Shown here one piece after another: positions 1 to 8,905 of a stretch of 58,404 nt of DNA. Made by a program: the position numbers and the translations under genes. Source of the DNA: Bacillus sp. JCM 19058 (GTDB lineage: Bacteria > Bacillota > Bacilli > Bacillales_H > Bacillaceae_D); NCBI GenBank assembly GCA_001310555.1, contig BAXO01000024.1, forward strand, positions 1-58,404, read 5' to 3'. The stretch's first letter is position 1; each line of letters starts with the position of its first letter. Under the pieces are notes generated by a model that worked only from the letters and a program-made list of their open reading frames with translations, had not been told where the DNA came from and searched no databases.

Positions 1-90
1 TCGTCGGGAGAGCTGTGATTCGTCGGGAGAGCTGTGATTCGCCGGGAGAGCACTGGGATTCGCCGGGAGAGCACAGGGATTCGTCGGGAG
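1..90. repeat. Tandem repeat, 19-21 bp units
   Basis: Four full units and a partial fifth begin at 1, 20, 39, 60 and 81. The first two are identical 19-mers beginning TCGTCGGGAGAGC. The next two are 21-mers beginning TCGCCGGGAGAGCAC that differ from each other at one base. The array may extend beyond the left edge. No open frame or promoter is associated with it, and there are no unique spacers, so it is not a CRISPR. Confidence 0.85.
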
Positions 91-636
91 GAAAATATTT
101 CATAGGTAAAAGTTGCCGACGATTGGGTTCATGAGGCTATTTTGCATGGTCCGCTCAGCCTCTTCTGTTTTTAGCAGGTCCGCTTTTGGGGGTGCTCATT
201 GGTGCTGGGCTGCTGGGCTGCCATTGGGCAGTGCCGGATGCTTCAAAAAATCGTCAGAGCTGTTATTGCTTGCTGGCTCCATTCATTTTGTCGGTTTCCA
301 CGAGGTGTCTCAAACGATTGATCACGTTAAGGGAATTGCAATATTAAAAGTCCAATTTCTCCGTAAAAATAATGGGAAATTGGACTTTTTTCGTTACTTT
401 TGAAAGCTCCTGATTGTTGATTGATATGTGTTATGCTAACTTGGACTACGGTGGGTGTACTGCTTGCGTTTTCAGCCGAAATAGGCCCTAAGCATGTTAT
501 TTGTCCTTACAGCACATGGTAAATCACTTGCCTTACGTGAATGTGGTCGCTGCCGCTCTACTCGAAACTCTAGCACTATAAACAGCCAGCTACAACTGCT
601 CAGTTTAGCTAAATTTGTTTCATGTAATGAAGCCCT
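91..636. other. Intergenic stretch, no gene recognised
   Basis: Open frames here (for example 113-403 and 494-760) have no ribosome binding site, biased composition and no family resemblance. The only structure I support is the hairpin at 347-391. The rest shows nothing recognisable. Confidence 0.5.
347..391. terminator. Hairpin with T tract, probable terminator
   Basis: The 13-base arms AAAAGTCCAATTT and AAATTGGACTTTT pair perfectly and the right arm runs into a T tract. The left arm begins with an A run, so it could act in both directions. It may end transcription of the fucosidase (minus strand) or of a gene left of the window. Confidence 0.65.
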
Positions 637-2322
637 TCAATTGACTCTTACTAGTTTGAGGGAGCGTAATTTCACTGCTGCTGCCTGCCATATTTCTGGT
701 CCATTCGATTTGCCCTTTATTTGTTTCGAATTGAGCGTAATTGAATGTTCACCAGCATGATTAATCGTAATTGTTCCTAGTTTTGAATGAACTTCACTAT
801 AGGGGTGCTGGCATGAGATTGATTCTTTCAGCTGAATATCCTCCTTCGGTTTAACGCTCAACTGTTGGTTAGCCGCTTCAACTGTTACTTCTTGGTCATA
901 CTGTTCTTCCCATACGGTGTTTGCCTTTTTGAAATTCACAAGCAAAACTTCAAACGTACCCGGTTCAACGACTGTAAAATCCCATCTTGCTTTGTTTGCA
1001 TTAATGTCTGCATGAACAAGATCAAGTTTTATAGAGCCAGACGGTTGTTCGATAAAGCTTGTATCGACATCGACTTCACTATCAAATTCAAGCACGATAA
1101 CGGATACGTATTCGTCAGTAGCCTCTTTTGGTACAGTTATTTTAAGAATATGGTGATCTGACATTGCTGCATACGACTGTGATGTAATTAACTTACGTTT
1201 GCTTAAGTCAGCTAGAGCATAGCCATTTACTACGTTACTTTTAATTCCGTAAAGCACCATTTCGTTTTCTGGCCAACTTTTATTATCTATATGGAGATAC
1301 ATTCGAGTAAAGTTGACTGTCATTGCTCCCCATTCGAACTCAAATGGAAATGGACTTGCATCGGTTTCATAAATGGCTTCTCCATTTCGATGGAGCCATT
1401 TACCTACTGATTTTAGTCGCTGAACCGATTTTTCAGGAATAACCCCTTCTGCTGTTGGTCCAACATTTAACAATAAGTTGCCGCCCTTGCTAACAATATT
1501 GACCATTTTCTGAATGATAGACTCAGGGGACTTCCAAATTTGATCTCTATCACTATATCCCCATGACTGGTTTAGCGTCATTGGTGTCTCCCACGGCCGA
1601 GTGTCTTCCCCATACATCGGAATTTCATTATCACCCTTTGATTGGTAATCGCCCATATTAGGCCAGTGACTGACTCTACTATTTACTAAACATTTTGGTT
1701 GAAGACCGTGCACAAGCTCGACAATTTCTTCACTGTCCTTTTTCGATAGGCCGCCTGCTGTATCAAACCATAACAGTCCTACATCTCCATATTCCGTTAA
1801 TAACTCACGAATTTGCGGTTTCGCTAGGTTGTTCCAGTAATTATAAAATGCTTTTTCTTCAATATTATAATCCCACGTATTGTTATAAAACTCATGAAGC
1901 GAATGAGGATGATGCCAATCAATGACATGCGAATAATAAAAGCATAGCTTCATTCCTTGCTTTTGGCACTCTTTAGCTAGCTCCTTCATCGGGTCTCGTC
2001 CATAAGGTGTCGAATCAACAATATTAAATGGCTCAGTTTTGGAATGAAACATCGCAAACCCATCATGATGTTTCGCTGTAATGACGATATATTTCATCCC
2101 GGCTTTTTTCGCTATACTGACCCATTCTATTGCATTAAATTTACTAGGGTAGAATTGTTCTGCAAGCTTCTCATATTCTTTGACAGGGATTTTCGATCCA
2201 GCCATCGCCCATTCACCCCTAGCCAATACCGCATAAAGCCCCCAATGGATAAACATGCCAAACTTCGCTTCTTTCCACCAGTTCATCCGTTGCTTCTCTT
2301 CTGTTTCCACTATTGTGGTCAT
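637..2322 (-). CDS. Alpha-L-fucosidase, GH29 family
   Basis: This 561-residue protein hydrolyses terminal alpha-L-fucose from oligosaccharides. The N-terminal NWWKEAKFGMFIHWGLYAV block, the KYIVITAKHHDGFAMF block and the LLWFDTAGG segment are typical of GH29; the Asp of WFD is the expected catalytic nucleophile. A C-terminal beta-rich domain follows from about residue 350. There is no signal peptide, so it should act in the cytoplasm on imported fucosylated sugars. The start was set at the ATG at 2322 because AGGAGGAG lies about 5 bases upstream; an upstream in-frame ATG lacks a site. The frame is intact, which is unusual in this window. It is divergent from two solute-binding lipoproteins and shares upstream motifs with them, which suggests co-regulation. 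The GH29 assignment is firm; the exact substrate is not known. Confidence 0.93.
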   Translation of the reverse strand: MTTIVETEEKQRMNWWKEAKFGMFIHWGLYAVLARGEWAMAGSKIPVKEYEKLAEQFYPSKFNAIEWVSIAKKAGMKYIVITAKHHDGFAMFHSKTEPFNIVDSTPYGRDPMKELAKECQKQGMKLCFYYSHVIDWHHPHSLHEFYNNTWDYNIEEKAFYNYWNNLAKPQIRELLTEYGDVGLLWFDTAGGLSKKDSEEIVELVHGLQPKCLVNSRVSHWPNMGDYQSKGDNEIPMYGEDTRPWETPMTLNQSWGYSDRDQIWKSPESIIQKMVNIVSKGGNLLLNVGPTAEGVIPEKSVQRLKSVGKWLHRNGEAIYETDASPFPFEFEWGAMTVNFTRMYLHIDNKSWPENEMVLYGIKSNVVNGYALADLSKRKLITSQSYAAMSDHHILKITVPKEATDEYVSVIVLEFDSEVDVDTSFIEQPSGSIKLDLVHADINANKARWDFTVVEPGTFEVLLVNFKKANTVWEEQYDQEVTVEAANQQLSVKPKEDIQLKESISCQHPYSEVHSKLGTITINHAGEHSITLNSKQIKGKSNGPEIWQAAAVKLRSLKLVRVN

Positions 2323-2465
2323 AAGCTCTCCTCCTAAAATAAAATGAGTTCTTAGATTCCGGCATTCCATGAATTCATCTGTGCAAACGAATAAGAAACT
2401 TTTAAATTTATCACTGTATGGGCAAGTAGTGAAAGCAGTTTAGCGATAAAAATATTCACTGATAT

Positions 2466-2566
2466 GGGACAATAGGTTAACCCGACAACACAATTAATGA
2501 TTCAACCATTTATTCGCAATGCTCTCCTCCTAACATTATAAAGTGAAAGTTTCGATATTTATATCC
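2466..2566 (-). promoter_or_regulatory. Putative control region of the fucosidase gene
   Basis: On the minus strand this segment carries TTGTCGGGTTAACCT, nearly the same as a block found twice in front of the solute-binding lipoprotein gene at 2871-2885 and 2992-3006. It also has GATATTTATATC at 2554-2565, a variant of the GATATCGATATC core present twice on the other side. An AGGAGGAG-like site lies near 2524-2531 but no convincing gene follows it. The shared motifs suggest one regulator for both sides; this is inference. Confidence 0.4.
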
Positions 2567-2860
2567 AATGTTAACGATAATAAAACCATAACAACGTGTC
2601 AAATAACATTTATTACGCGTATGTGTCAGGATTTTCTCGATGTAGGCTTGAAGCACTCTGTTTTGTATATTTTTCCCAAGTTACCGCGTTATACCAAGAT
2701 GCTGTATTGCTGTTAAAAAGTCTAGCTTATTCAAGAAAAGGGGCTCCAAAAATCAATTGACTGAGAATAAATCGTTTGATAATCTGTATTAAATAGACAA
2801 AATTTTAGTAAAGTTTTAAATTGGGTGGAGGATATTTAATGTCCATGCGAGAGGAGGAGT

Positions 2861-2887
2861 ATGCGCATTGTTGATGGGTTAACCTGA
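2861..2887 (+). CDS. Possible leader peptide 1 (8 codons)
   Basis: The frame reads MRIVDGLT then TGA. GAGGAGG lies only about 3 bases upstream of the ATG, which is tight for initiation. It is listed because the second repeat copy preserves an equivalent 8-codon frame ending in the same GLT-stop. Coding is not proven; the conserved bases may serve only as an operator. Confidence 0.25.
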   Translation: MRIVDGLT

Positions 2888-2936
2888 TCGATTGATTTAC
2901 TAATCATGTGCCTAGCCTTATTGGTTGCCGCGAAGA

Positions 2937-2954
2937 AATGATATCGATATCATT
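2937..2954. promoter_or_regulatory. 18-bp perfect palindrome, putative operator 1
   Basis: AATGATATCGATATCATT is its own reverse complement. Its size and central CG fit a LacI-family repressor site. An identical copy lies 139 bp downstream, so looping between the two is possible. The regulator is not in the window. Confidence 0.7.
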
Positions 2955-2981
2955 TGGAAAAGTCTTGAGGTGGGATAGAGT

Positions 2982-3008
2982 ATGCACGTTGTTGTTGGGT
3001 TAACCTGA
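2982..3008 (+). CDS. Possible leader peptide 2 (8 codons)
   Basis: The frame reads MHVVVGLT then TGA, with GAGGTGGG about 7 bases upstream of the ATG, a good distance. Compared with copy 1, codons 2, 3 and 5 have changed but length and the final GLT-stop are kept. This could be a regulatory leader peptide, or chance within a repeated operator block. Confidence 0.3.
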   Translation: MHVVVGLT

Positions 3009-3075
3009 TCGATTAATTTAACTGATCATGTGCCAAGCCTTATCGATAATTTAAAAAAAAGGTATTGCCGTGAAA

Positions 3076-3093
3076 AATGATATCGATATCATT
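3076..3093. promoter_or_regulatory. 18-bp perfect palindrome, putative operator 2
   Basis: This is identical to the palindrome at 2937-2954 and lies 83 bases before the lipoprotein start at 3176. That position fits a repressor site within or just below the promoter. Confidence 0.7.
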
Positions 3094-3175
3094 AGGATGC
3101 TAGTATGCAATCGGACTTGGCGCCAGGTAATTGTTAGGTGAGTAATATTAAAAAGCATGCTAGGGGGATAGTGGT

Positions 3176-4488
3176 ATGAATTCATATCGGGTATTACATG
3201 GTGTGTTGCTTTTATTATTAATTGCCGGATGTTCTGACAACGAAAACAAAGAGGTAAGTACTGATAATAGTGCTGGAGGTGGCGGCTCTTCCGCAGCTGA
3301 ACCTCCAGAAGTTCCAGATGAGGAGGTTACACTCACTTTTGCTGCCCCATGGGATCAAGACACTTTTACTAATCGCGTGAAAAATAGTGTCGAGGAAGAG
3401 TTCCCTCATATTACCCTTGAACTGATCGAAACGATTGTAGGCGCTCAGGAGCTTGAGGAACTGTTTTCGAATCAGGTCTTCCCTGATATTCTCCTTGCCC
3501 ATCGTGGATTTGGCGTGTTGGACGATGCAGAAATGCTCTATCCGCTAGACGATATGATTGAACAATTTGGTACAGATTTATCCCAATTTACTCCTGGGAT
3601 GATCGACGCCGTACGTGCTCTCGATCCTGAGAATGAAGATCGACTCTTGGGATTGCCAATAGAGGAGCGTGCGCTAGTACTTTATTACAACCCTGATATT
3701 TTCGATTACTTTGGCGTTTCGTATCCAACCGATGGGATGACATGGGATGAAGTCATTGATTTAGCAGAAAGAGTGACTGGCAATATTGATGGAGTTACGA
3801 TTCGTGGATTATCTGTCCCTGGTATTTATCCGCTTGAACAACTTTCTGCCCATGGCACTGATCCGGAAACAGGTGAAGTGTTGTTTACGCAGGAACCTGC
3901 CTTTGCCCAATGGCTCAATTTAGTGGAACGCATAAAAACGATTCCTGGAAACTATGCTCCAGAAACAACAGGCGACTTTGGCGCCGGAGAAGCAGCCATG
4001 CACGTTTTTACGAGCAATAACATGATTTCTTATTTGACGTATGAGGGCTTAACTTTGAGATGGTCACCTTGCCTAGCTGGCCGGAAATGTCTGAGACGAA
4101 CAGGTTTGCAGCGCCGTACCCTTTTTCAATTAGCCCATATACAGAGCACCCTGAGGAAGCATACCGTGTGCTTGACTTTCTTGCCTCGGAAGCGCCTCAA
4201 TTACAATTAAGCCGAGAAGGCTCGCCGTCCACACTCGCTAACGAAGAGATTCATGAGCAATACGCAGCGAACTTGATCCCAGAGGATCGCGACTATAATA
4301 CGGCAAGCATTTTTAAGCACCCATACGCGGAACCTCCGCTTTATTCGCGATGGGATGCGGATCTACCTAATTTTCTCAATGAAAAGGTCACAGAATTTCT
4401 CGAATCAGAAGACGATGTCAACACCTTCCTACGAAAAATGGAAGACGAATATTCAGTAATCGTCACAGAACGTATGGAGCAGGAGTAG
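3176..4488 (+). CDS. Extracellular solute-binding lipoprotein (frame broken)
   Basis: The N-terminus is a lipoprotein signal ending in LIAGCSDN, followed by an acidic linker and a family 1 (MalE-like) binding fold; YYNPDIFDYFGVSYPTDGMTW is a typical motif of that family. It should be tethered outside the membrane and capture a sugar. The ATG at 3176 follows AGGGGGA. The frame changes near 4050, where one A appears to be missing from TTAAC; restoring it joins YEGL to NFEMVTLPSW. Compared with the next gene about a dozen residues are absent just before the break, so the protein may also be naturally shorter. No permease or ATPase genes are beside it, so partners must be encoded elsewhere. The ligand is unknown; proximity suggests a fucosylated glycan. 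Confidence 0.8.
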
Positions 4489-4725
4489 TGAGAATTGTAC
4501 AATTCCTTCAATCGTAAGCTTTCTTTGCTTTATGATCTTACCTACATTTTAGAAAAATTCTACATTAAGATGCTGTTGGAGCGCTGCATGAAAGGGTGTC
4601 ATCAAATCAGGGCAGTAGAGCGGTACTTTGCGCATTGGAATTTAGGTGGACTGTATACGCATCTTTGATAAATTAAATTGTAAAAAGTGCTGTTTATTCG
4701 GAAAAATGAAAAAGGAGGGTATCAA

Positions 4726-6080
4726 TTGAAAACGCTTTCTTTATTATCATTACTTATCATTAGCTTTGGCCTTCTGGCTGGGTGCAGCGACGATAACCCG
4801 GCGGATGCTGACCAGATGGGAGATCCGGACATGGAAGCAGCGGAACCTGAGCCCGAGGAAGTCGATATGAGTGAACCAATTACACTCTTGATTAACGATT
4901 GGCGTGGTGATGAAACCTTTGAGGAAATGATTAAAACGCCTGTTGAAGAGGAGTTCCCGAATGTCACCTTAGAATTGCTGCCGATAATGCCTTATAAAGA
5001 TAGCTTGGAAGAACAATTCGCCAATGGCATTATACCTGATATTATCATGGGGCCGGATTTCCGCTATATTCCCGTTTTAGAGGAAACGGAGCTCTCGTTT
5101 GACTTGACTAGGTTCATTGAGCGATTTGGCTTTGATTTGGATAGATTTGACCAAAACTTTTTAAATATCATTCGCTCCTATACAAACGATAGTAAGGAAC
5201 TTTGGGGATTGCCATACATGCAAAACAAAGCGGCGCTCCATTATAACAAGGATATTTTTGATTTATTCGGAGTCCCTTATCCTACAGACGATATGACCTA
5301 TGAAGAAGTCATTGATCTGGCATCACAGGTAACCGGGGAAAGGGGCGGCACAGAATTTACAGGTCTTGTGATGCCTTCGGCTGATCGTTACATCTTCCCA
5401 CCATTAGGCTTAACATTGCTTGATCCAGAAACGGATCAGCCCAAGTATCTTGAGGAACCTGCTTTCCAAGATGTGTTCGCTACGTATCAACATGTAGATG
5501 AATTCCAAGGAGGGGAATCATCTGTACATGGTGACAGTGCAACTTCGCTATTTATTAGTGAGCAACGGCTGGCTATGCTGCCAATGTATTTCCTTGGCCT
5601 CGATTGGACGGATTGCTTGAAGCGCAGGAGCAGGGGATGAACTGGGATATCGTCACGTTTCCGAAATGGGAAGGGCAAGAAGATGTCTCGGCCTTTGCTG
5701 ATGGGTATTGGCTCGGCATCTCCCCATATAGTGAGCATCAAGAGCAGGCCTTTAAAGTGATTGAGTTCTTGTTGTCAGACGAAGAGATTGTTCGCAAAAT
5801 CCGTTATCCGGAAGAATCTGTGTATCTTGATGAACAATTTTTAGCTGTCGCAGACGATTTGCGCAATCCACTATTGGAGGATAAAAATATGGAAGCGTTG
5901 TACAAATATCCAGCTCCATTGGCGCCAGAAGGGCGCTCGCGCTATGAGGAACTTGCCAAATCGGTTGTTAATGAAATGTTACCTCAGTTTCTCGATTCTA
6001 GTCAGGATGTCAATTCGTTTTTAAGAGAACTACAGGAAGAAACAGAACGGCGTATTGCTGAAGAGCAAAGCAGGGAGTGA
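4726..6080 (+). CDS. Extracellular solute-binding lipoprotein, paralogue (frame broken)
   Basis: A paralogue of the preceding gene, with the same lipoprotein start (ending LLAGCSDD), acidic linker and binding domain; compare HYNKDIFDLFGVPYPTDDMTY with the equivalent motif upstream. The start is taken as TTG at 4726 because AAGGAGGG lies 5 bases upstream. The frame changes near 5597-5604, where one missing base would join MYFLG to LDGLLEAQEQGMNWDIV. The C-terminal half, from IVTFPKWEGQED to the stop at 6080, aligns with that of the first gene. The pair probably arose by tandem duplication. Neither has a transporter partner in the window. Ligand unknown. Confidence 0.8.
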
Positions 6081-6131
6081 GCTTAGGGTTTTTCCTCGTC
6101 CCCATCTGAATAATGTTGAACAATCGGTTAC

Positions 6132-6178
6132 CTCCCATCTTAAAAACATCTTTGCTTCTGCATGTTTTGAGGTGGGAG
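6132..6178 (+). terminator. Long hairpin after the lipoprotein genes
   Basis: The arms CTCCCATCTTAAAAACAT and ATGTTTTGAGGTGGGAG pair with minor mismatch. No long T tract follows directly, so it may stabilise the mRNA end or be a weak terminator. Confidence 0.5.
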
Positions 6179-6251
6179 TCTTACGGTATGCACCGGGATA
6201 AAAAAAATAGGAGGGAATTGGAAAATGATTTGTGTATTTGAAGGCAAAATG

Positions 6252-6278
6252 AAAAAAAAGGACGGCGTCGCCGTCCTT
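6252..6278 (-). terminator. Rho-independent terminator of the aminopeptidase gene
   Basis: On the minus strand, AAGGACGGC and GCCGTCCTT form a perfect GC-rich stem directly followed by eight T. It lies 15 bases after the aminopeptidase stop. Confidence 0.85.
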
Positions 6279-6292
6279 GCCACTCGGTCCGG

Positions 6293-7525
6293 TTAAATGG
6301 CCCAGTTGCCGTTCCGAAAGATCGGTTCACGTTTTCCATCCTTCGTAATTCCGTCAATATCCATGTCAGCTGCTCCGATCATGAAGTCAACGTGTGTCAT
6401 GCTTTGATTAATGCCGTTGTTCTCAAGCTCTTCCCTGTCCATTTCCTTGCCGCCCTCGATATTAAAGGCATAAGCACTGCCAATCGCCAGATGGTTGGAG
6501 GCATTTTTCATCGAACAGCGTATTATAGAAAATGATATTAGTGTTTGAAATGGGCGATTGATGTGGGACGAGTGCCACTTCGCCGATATAGCGTGATCCA
6601 TCGTCCGTGTCAAGGAGTCGCTTTAACGTTTCGTACCCATGCTCAGCCTCGAAGTCAACAATTTTCCCTTCTTTAAAGGTTAACGAAAATCGTTCGATTA
6701 ATGTACCGCCGTAATTGAGCGGCTTTGTACTCGTAACCTTGCCATTCACTCCCGTTTTCTTCGCTGCCGTGAACACTTCCTCGGTCGGAATGTTGGCGAC
6801 AAAATCTACTCCGGCTTTGCTCGTACTGCCACCGCTTACCCACACATGAGTTTCAGGAAGCTCAATTGTTAAATCAGTCTCTGCGGCAGTGTAGTGGAGG
6901 GCCGCGTAATGCTTATCATTCAGCTTGTGCATCTTCTCGTCTAAAGAAGCTAAATGCGTGCGCCAAGCGGCAACGGGGTTATCTTCATCGATTCTAGTCG
7001 CGGCAAAGATGGCATCCCACAGCCGCTCGACTGCTTCATCGGCGTCTTTGGCATCGGGAAAAACTTTTTTAGCCCAGCCTCGGACGGTACAGCGACGATC
7101 GACCAGCTGACCTTATCGGATTGTATGTAGGAGCGGAATGTATTCATCGCCTTGCCGGCCGCTATGTTAGCATTGGACACCCGCTCAGGATCGACACCTT
7201 TGAGTAAATCCGGATCGCCGCCTGTAATACTCAGAAAGGCAGCTCCTTCATCGGCTTCCTGTACAAGCCTTTTGCTTGCCATTCTGGGAATTCATGAAAA
7301 GCTTCGTCCGGAGCGAGCTCAAATTTCGTTCTGGCAAGCTTTTCATCACTCCATTCGGCCGTACGTGCTTGGCTCCAGCTTCATAGGCTTTTTTGGCAAC
7401 GAGCCTGACAAAGTCAGCGGCAAATAACGGGGTGCGGATAATGAGAGTTTGGCCTGGCTGGATATTGATGCCTACCTTCACAGTAGCTCCGCGTATTTCT
7501 CTAGTTTTTCTTCGTAATTGGACAT
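6293..7525 (-). CDS. M29-family aminopeptidase (AmpS/PepS type), multiply frameshifted
   Basis: Pieces in different frames join into a typical M29 metallo-aminopeptidase of about 410 residues: start MSNYEEKLEKYAELL, then VKVGINIQPGQTLIIRTPL, the SITGGDPDLLKGVDPERV block, VWVSGGSTSKAGVDF, and the C-terminal MTHVDFMIGAADMDIDG with the metal-binding His and Asp. The ATG at 7525 is chosen because it restores the family N-terminus; its ribosome site (GAGG) is modest. Frame changes are implied near 7480, 7365, 7270, 7085, 6950 and 6510. The last is one extra A in GAAAAATGCC on the coding strand; several others look like a lost base. All residues needed seem to be present, so this is either poor sequence or a recent pseudogene. 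The enzyme would act in cytoplasmic peptide turnover. Confidence 0.8.
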
Positions 7526-7666
7526 AGGTACATTCCTCATTTCATAAAAGTAACTTGCATTGCTTTTATTCTATCAAGTTTACCACCTGCTGAAAAGCTT
7601 CAGAAGGCAGCGGGTTTATGATATGCTTAAATTGAAAAAAAGTAGAATCCGGTCAGGTTGGCTGGA

Positions 7667-7739
7667 AGAGGTTCGCAAACTCCCTCTATAAAAAACTAAC
7701 TGAAAACGGTATTCATTGAATGCTGTTTTTCTTTTTTTT
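7667..7739 (+). promoter_or_regulatory. PreQ1-I riboswitch with terminator
   Basis: AGAGGTTC, CCCTCT and ATAAAAAACTAA at 7667-7699 match the small preQ1 class I aptamer: a stem AGAGG/CCTCT and an A-rich tail that folds back. Directly after it, AAAACGGTATTC and GAATGCTGTTTT at 7703-7732 form a 12-bp stem with two G-T pairs, followed by a T tract. When the queuosine precursor preQ1 is abundant, the aptamer should favour termination and shut off queCDEF downstream. Confidence 0.93.
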
Positions 7740-7814
7740 GTCAAGGCCGGTTTAAGCGCCTGGCAGGGATTTTCGGATACTCGTTCTCTACGGTAAAAAA
7801 GGAGATATGAGTAG

Positions 7815-8480
7815 ATGGTGAAGAATGAAAAAGCAGTTGTTGTTTTTAGTGGTGGCCAGGACAGTACGACTTGTTTGTTCTGGGCACAAAAGCATTTTCA
7901 GGAAGTGGCTACAGTATCGTTTGATTACGGGCAACGTCACAGAGCAGAATTAGACTGTGCAAAAGAAATTGCTGCTGAGGCCGGCGTTTCCAATCGTGTC
8001 CTCGAGCTTGGTTTAATCAATCAGCTGTCAGCGAACGCTTTAACGCGTGCAGAGATTGAGGTTAAGGACGGAGAGGATGGTGGCATGCCATCAACCTTTG
8101 TCGAAGGACGCAATCATATTTTTTTCTCAATTGCTGCAATTTATGCAAAGCAAATCGGCGCCAAGCATTTAGTAACAGGAGTATCTGGAACGGATTTTAG
8201 CGGTTATCCTGATTGCCGCGACAGTTTCATTAAATCGTTGAATGTAACGTTGAATTTGGCGATGGATACAGAGTTTGTCATCCATACGCCATTAATGTGG
8301 CTCAATAAAGAAGAAACGTGGAGGCTGGCGGATGAGTTAGGAAAGCTTGCTTATATTCGCAGCAAAACGACGACTTGCTATCACGGTATTCGCGGAACCG
8401 GCTGTGGCGAATGCCCGGCGTGCCACCTTCGCCAAAAAGGGCTGACGGCTTATTTGACGTCAAAAGGGGGGAGCCAATAA
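7815..8480 (+). CDS. queC: 7-cyano-7-deazaguanine synthase QueC
   Basis: QueC converts 7-carboxy-7-deazaguanine to preQ0 with ATP and ammonia. The 221-residue protein has the ATP-binding [12 protein letters not shown] loop near residue 10 and the four-Cys zinc site in the C-terminal [16 protein letters not shown] region. Length and motifs fit the family and the frame is intact. GGAG precedes the ATG at 7815. It is the first gene of an operon of four, under a preQ1 riboswitch, and its stop overlaps the queD start as TAATG, so translation is probably coupled. Confidence 0.97.
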   Translation: MVKNEKAVVVFSGGQDSTTCLFWAQKHFQEVATVSFDYGQRHRAELDCAKEIAAEAGVSNRVLELGLINQLSANALTRAEIEVKDGEDGGMPSTFVEGRNHIFFSIAAIYAKQIGAKHLVTGVSGTDFSGYPDCRDSFIKSLNVTLNLAMDTEFVIHTPLMWLNKEETWRLADELGKLAYIRSKTTTCYHGIRGTGCGECPACHLRQKGLTAYLTSKGGSQ

Positions 8481-8905
8481 TGCTTCAGCAATTTTATCCC
8501 CAAGTCCCTCATCCATACCGTTATGAGCTAAACAAAGATATGCAGCTTGCAGCCGCCCACTTTATTCCAGAGGAAGCAGCGGGCAAATGCCAGCGTATGC
8601 ATGGCCATACGTACTTTATCAATTTGACAGTTGCTGGTGACCAGCTTGATCCCCTTGGCTTTCTCGTTGATTTCAAACGATTGAAGGATACGATTCACAG
8701 GCGCTATGACCATACGCTGTTGAATGAACATCGTGAATTTGAAACACTTTTTCCGACGACGGAGCAAGTCGCGTCCCATATTTTTTCCCTTGTACAGCAG
8801 GAACTCAGCTGTCAGCCGAATGAGCCAGAGTGTCTTCAGATTGTAGTGAGAGAGACGCCGACGAGCTACGTCGTTTATCGTCCGAAGCGAGGGGACGGAC
8901 AATGA
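8480..8905 (+). CDS. queD: 6-carboxy-tetrahydropterin synthase QueD
   Basis: QueD makes 6-carboxy-5,6,7,8-tetrahydropterin from dihydroneopterin triphosphate, the step before QueE. The 141-residue protein carries the zinc histidines in AAHFIPEE and RMHGHTYF, the catalytic Cys in GKCQRM, and RYDHTLLNE. The start is the ATG at 8480, sharing the A of the queC stop; the open frame extends upstream to 8375 only because that part lies inside queC. A GGGGGG-AG site precedes. Its stop overlaps the queE start as ATGA. Confidence 0.96.
   Translation: MLQQFYPQVPHPYRYELNKDMQLAAAHFIPEEAAGKCQRMHGHTYFINLTVAGDQLDPLGFLVDFKRLKDTIHRRYDHTLLNEHREFETLFPTTEQVASHIFSLVQQELSCQPNEPECLQIVVRETPTSYVVYRPKRGDGQ

Larger units (their letters stand above)
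2861..3093 (+). repeat. Duplicated leader segment before solute-binding lipoprotein
   Basis: Two diverged copies run from 2861 to 2954 and from 2982 to 3093. Each contains an ATG, the block GGGTTAACCTGATCGATT, a segment matching ATCATGTGCC, the word AGCCTTAT, and ends with the 18-bp palindrome. Copy two carries about 18 extra bases before the palindrome. The copies look like a tandem duplication of a promoter and leader. Confidence 0.75.

Noticed and set aside
1..90. CRISPR array
   Set aside because: Repeats are directly adjacent with no unique spacers and no cas genes are present.
113..760. Open frames at 113-403 and 494-760 as genes
   Set aside because: No ribosome binding site, odd composition, and the second runs antisense into the fucosidase end.
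3176..6080. Complete ABC transporter operon at the left end
   Set aside because: Only binding proteins are present; no permease or ATPase gene follows before the aminopeptidase on the other strand.
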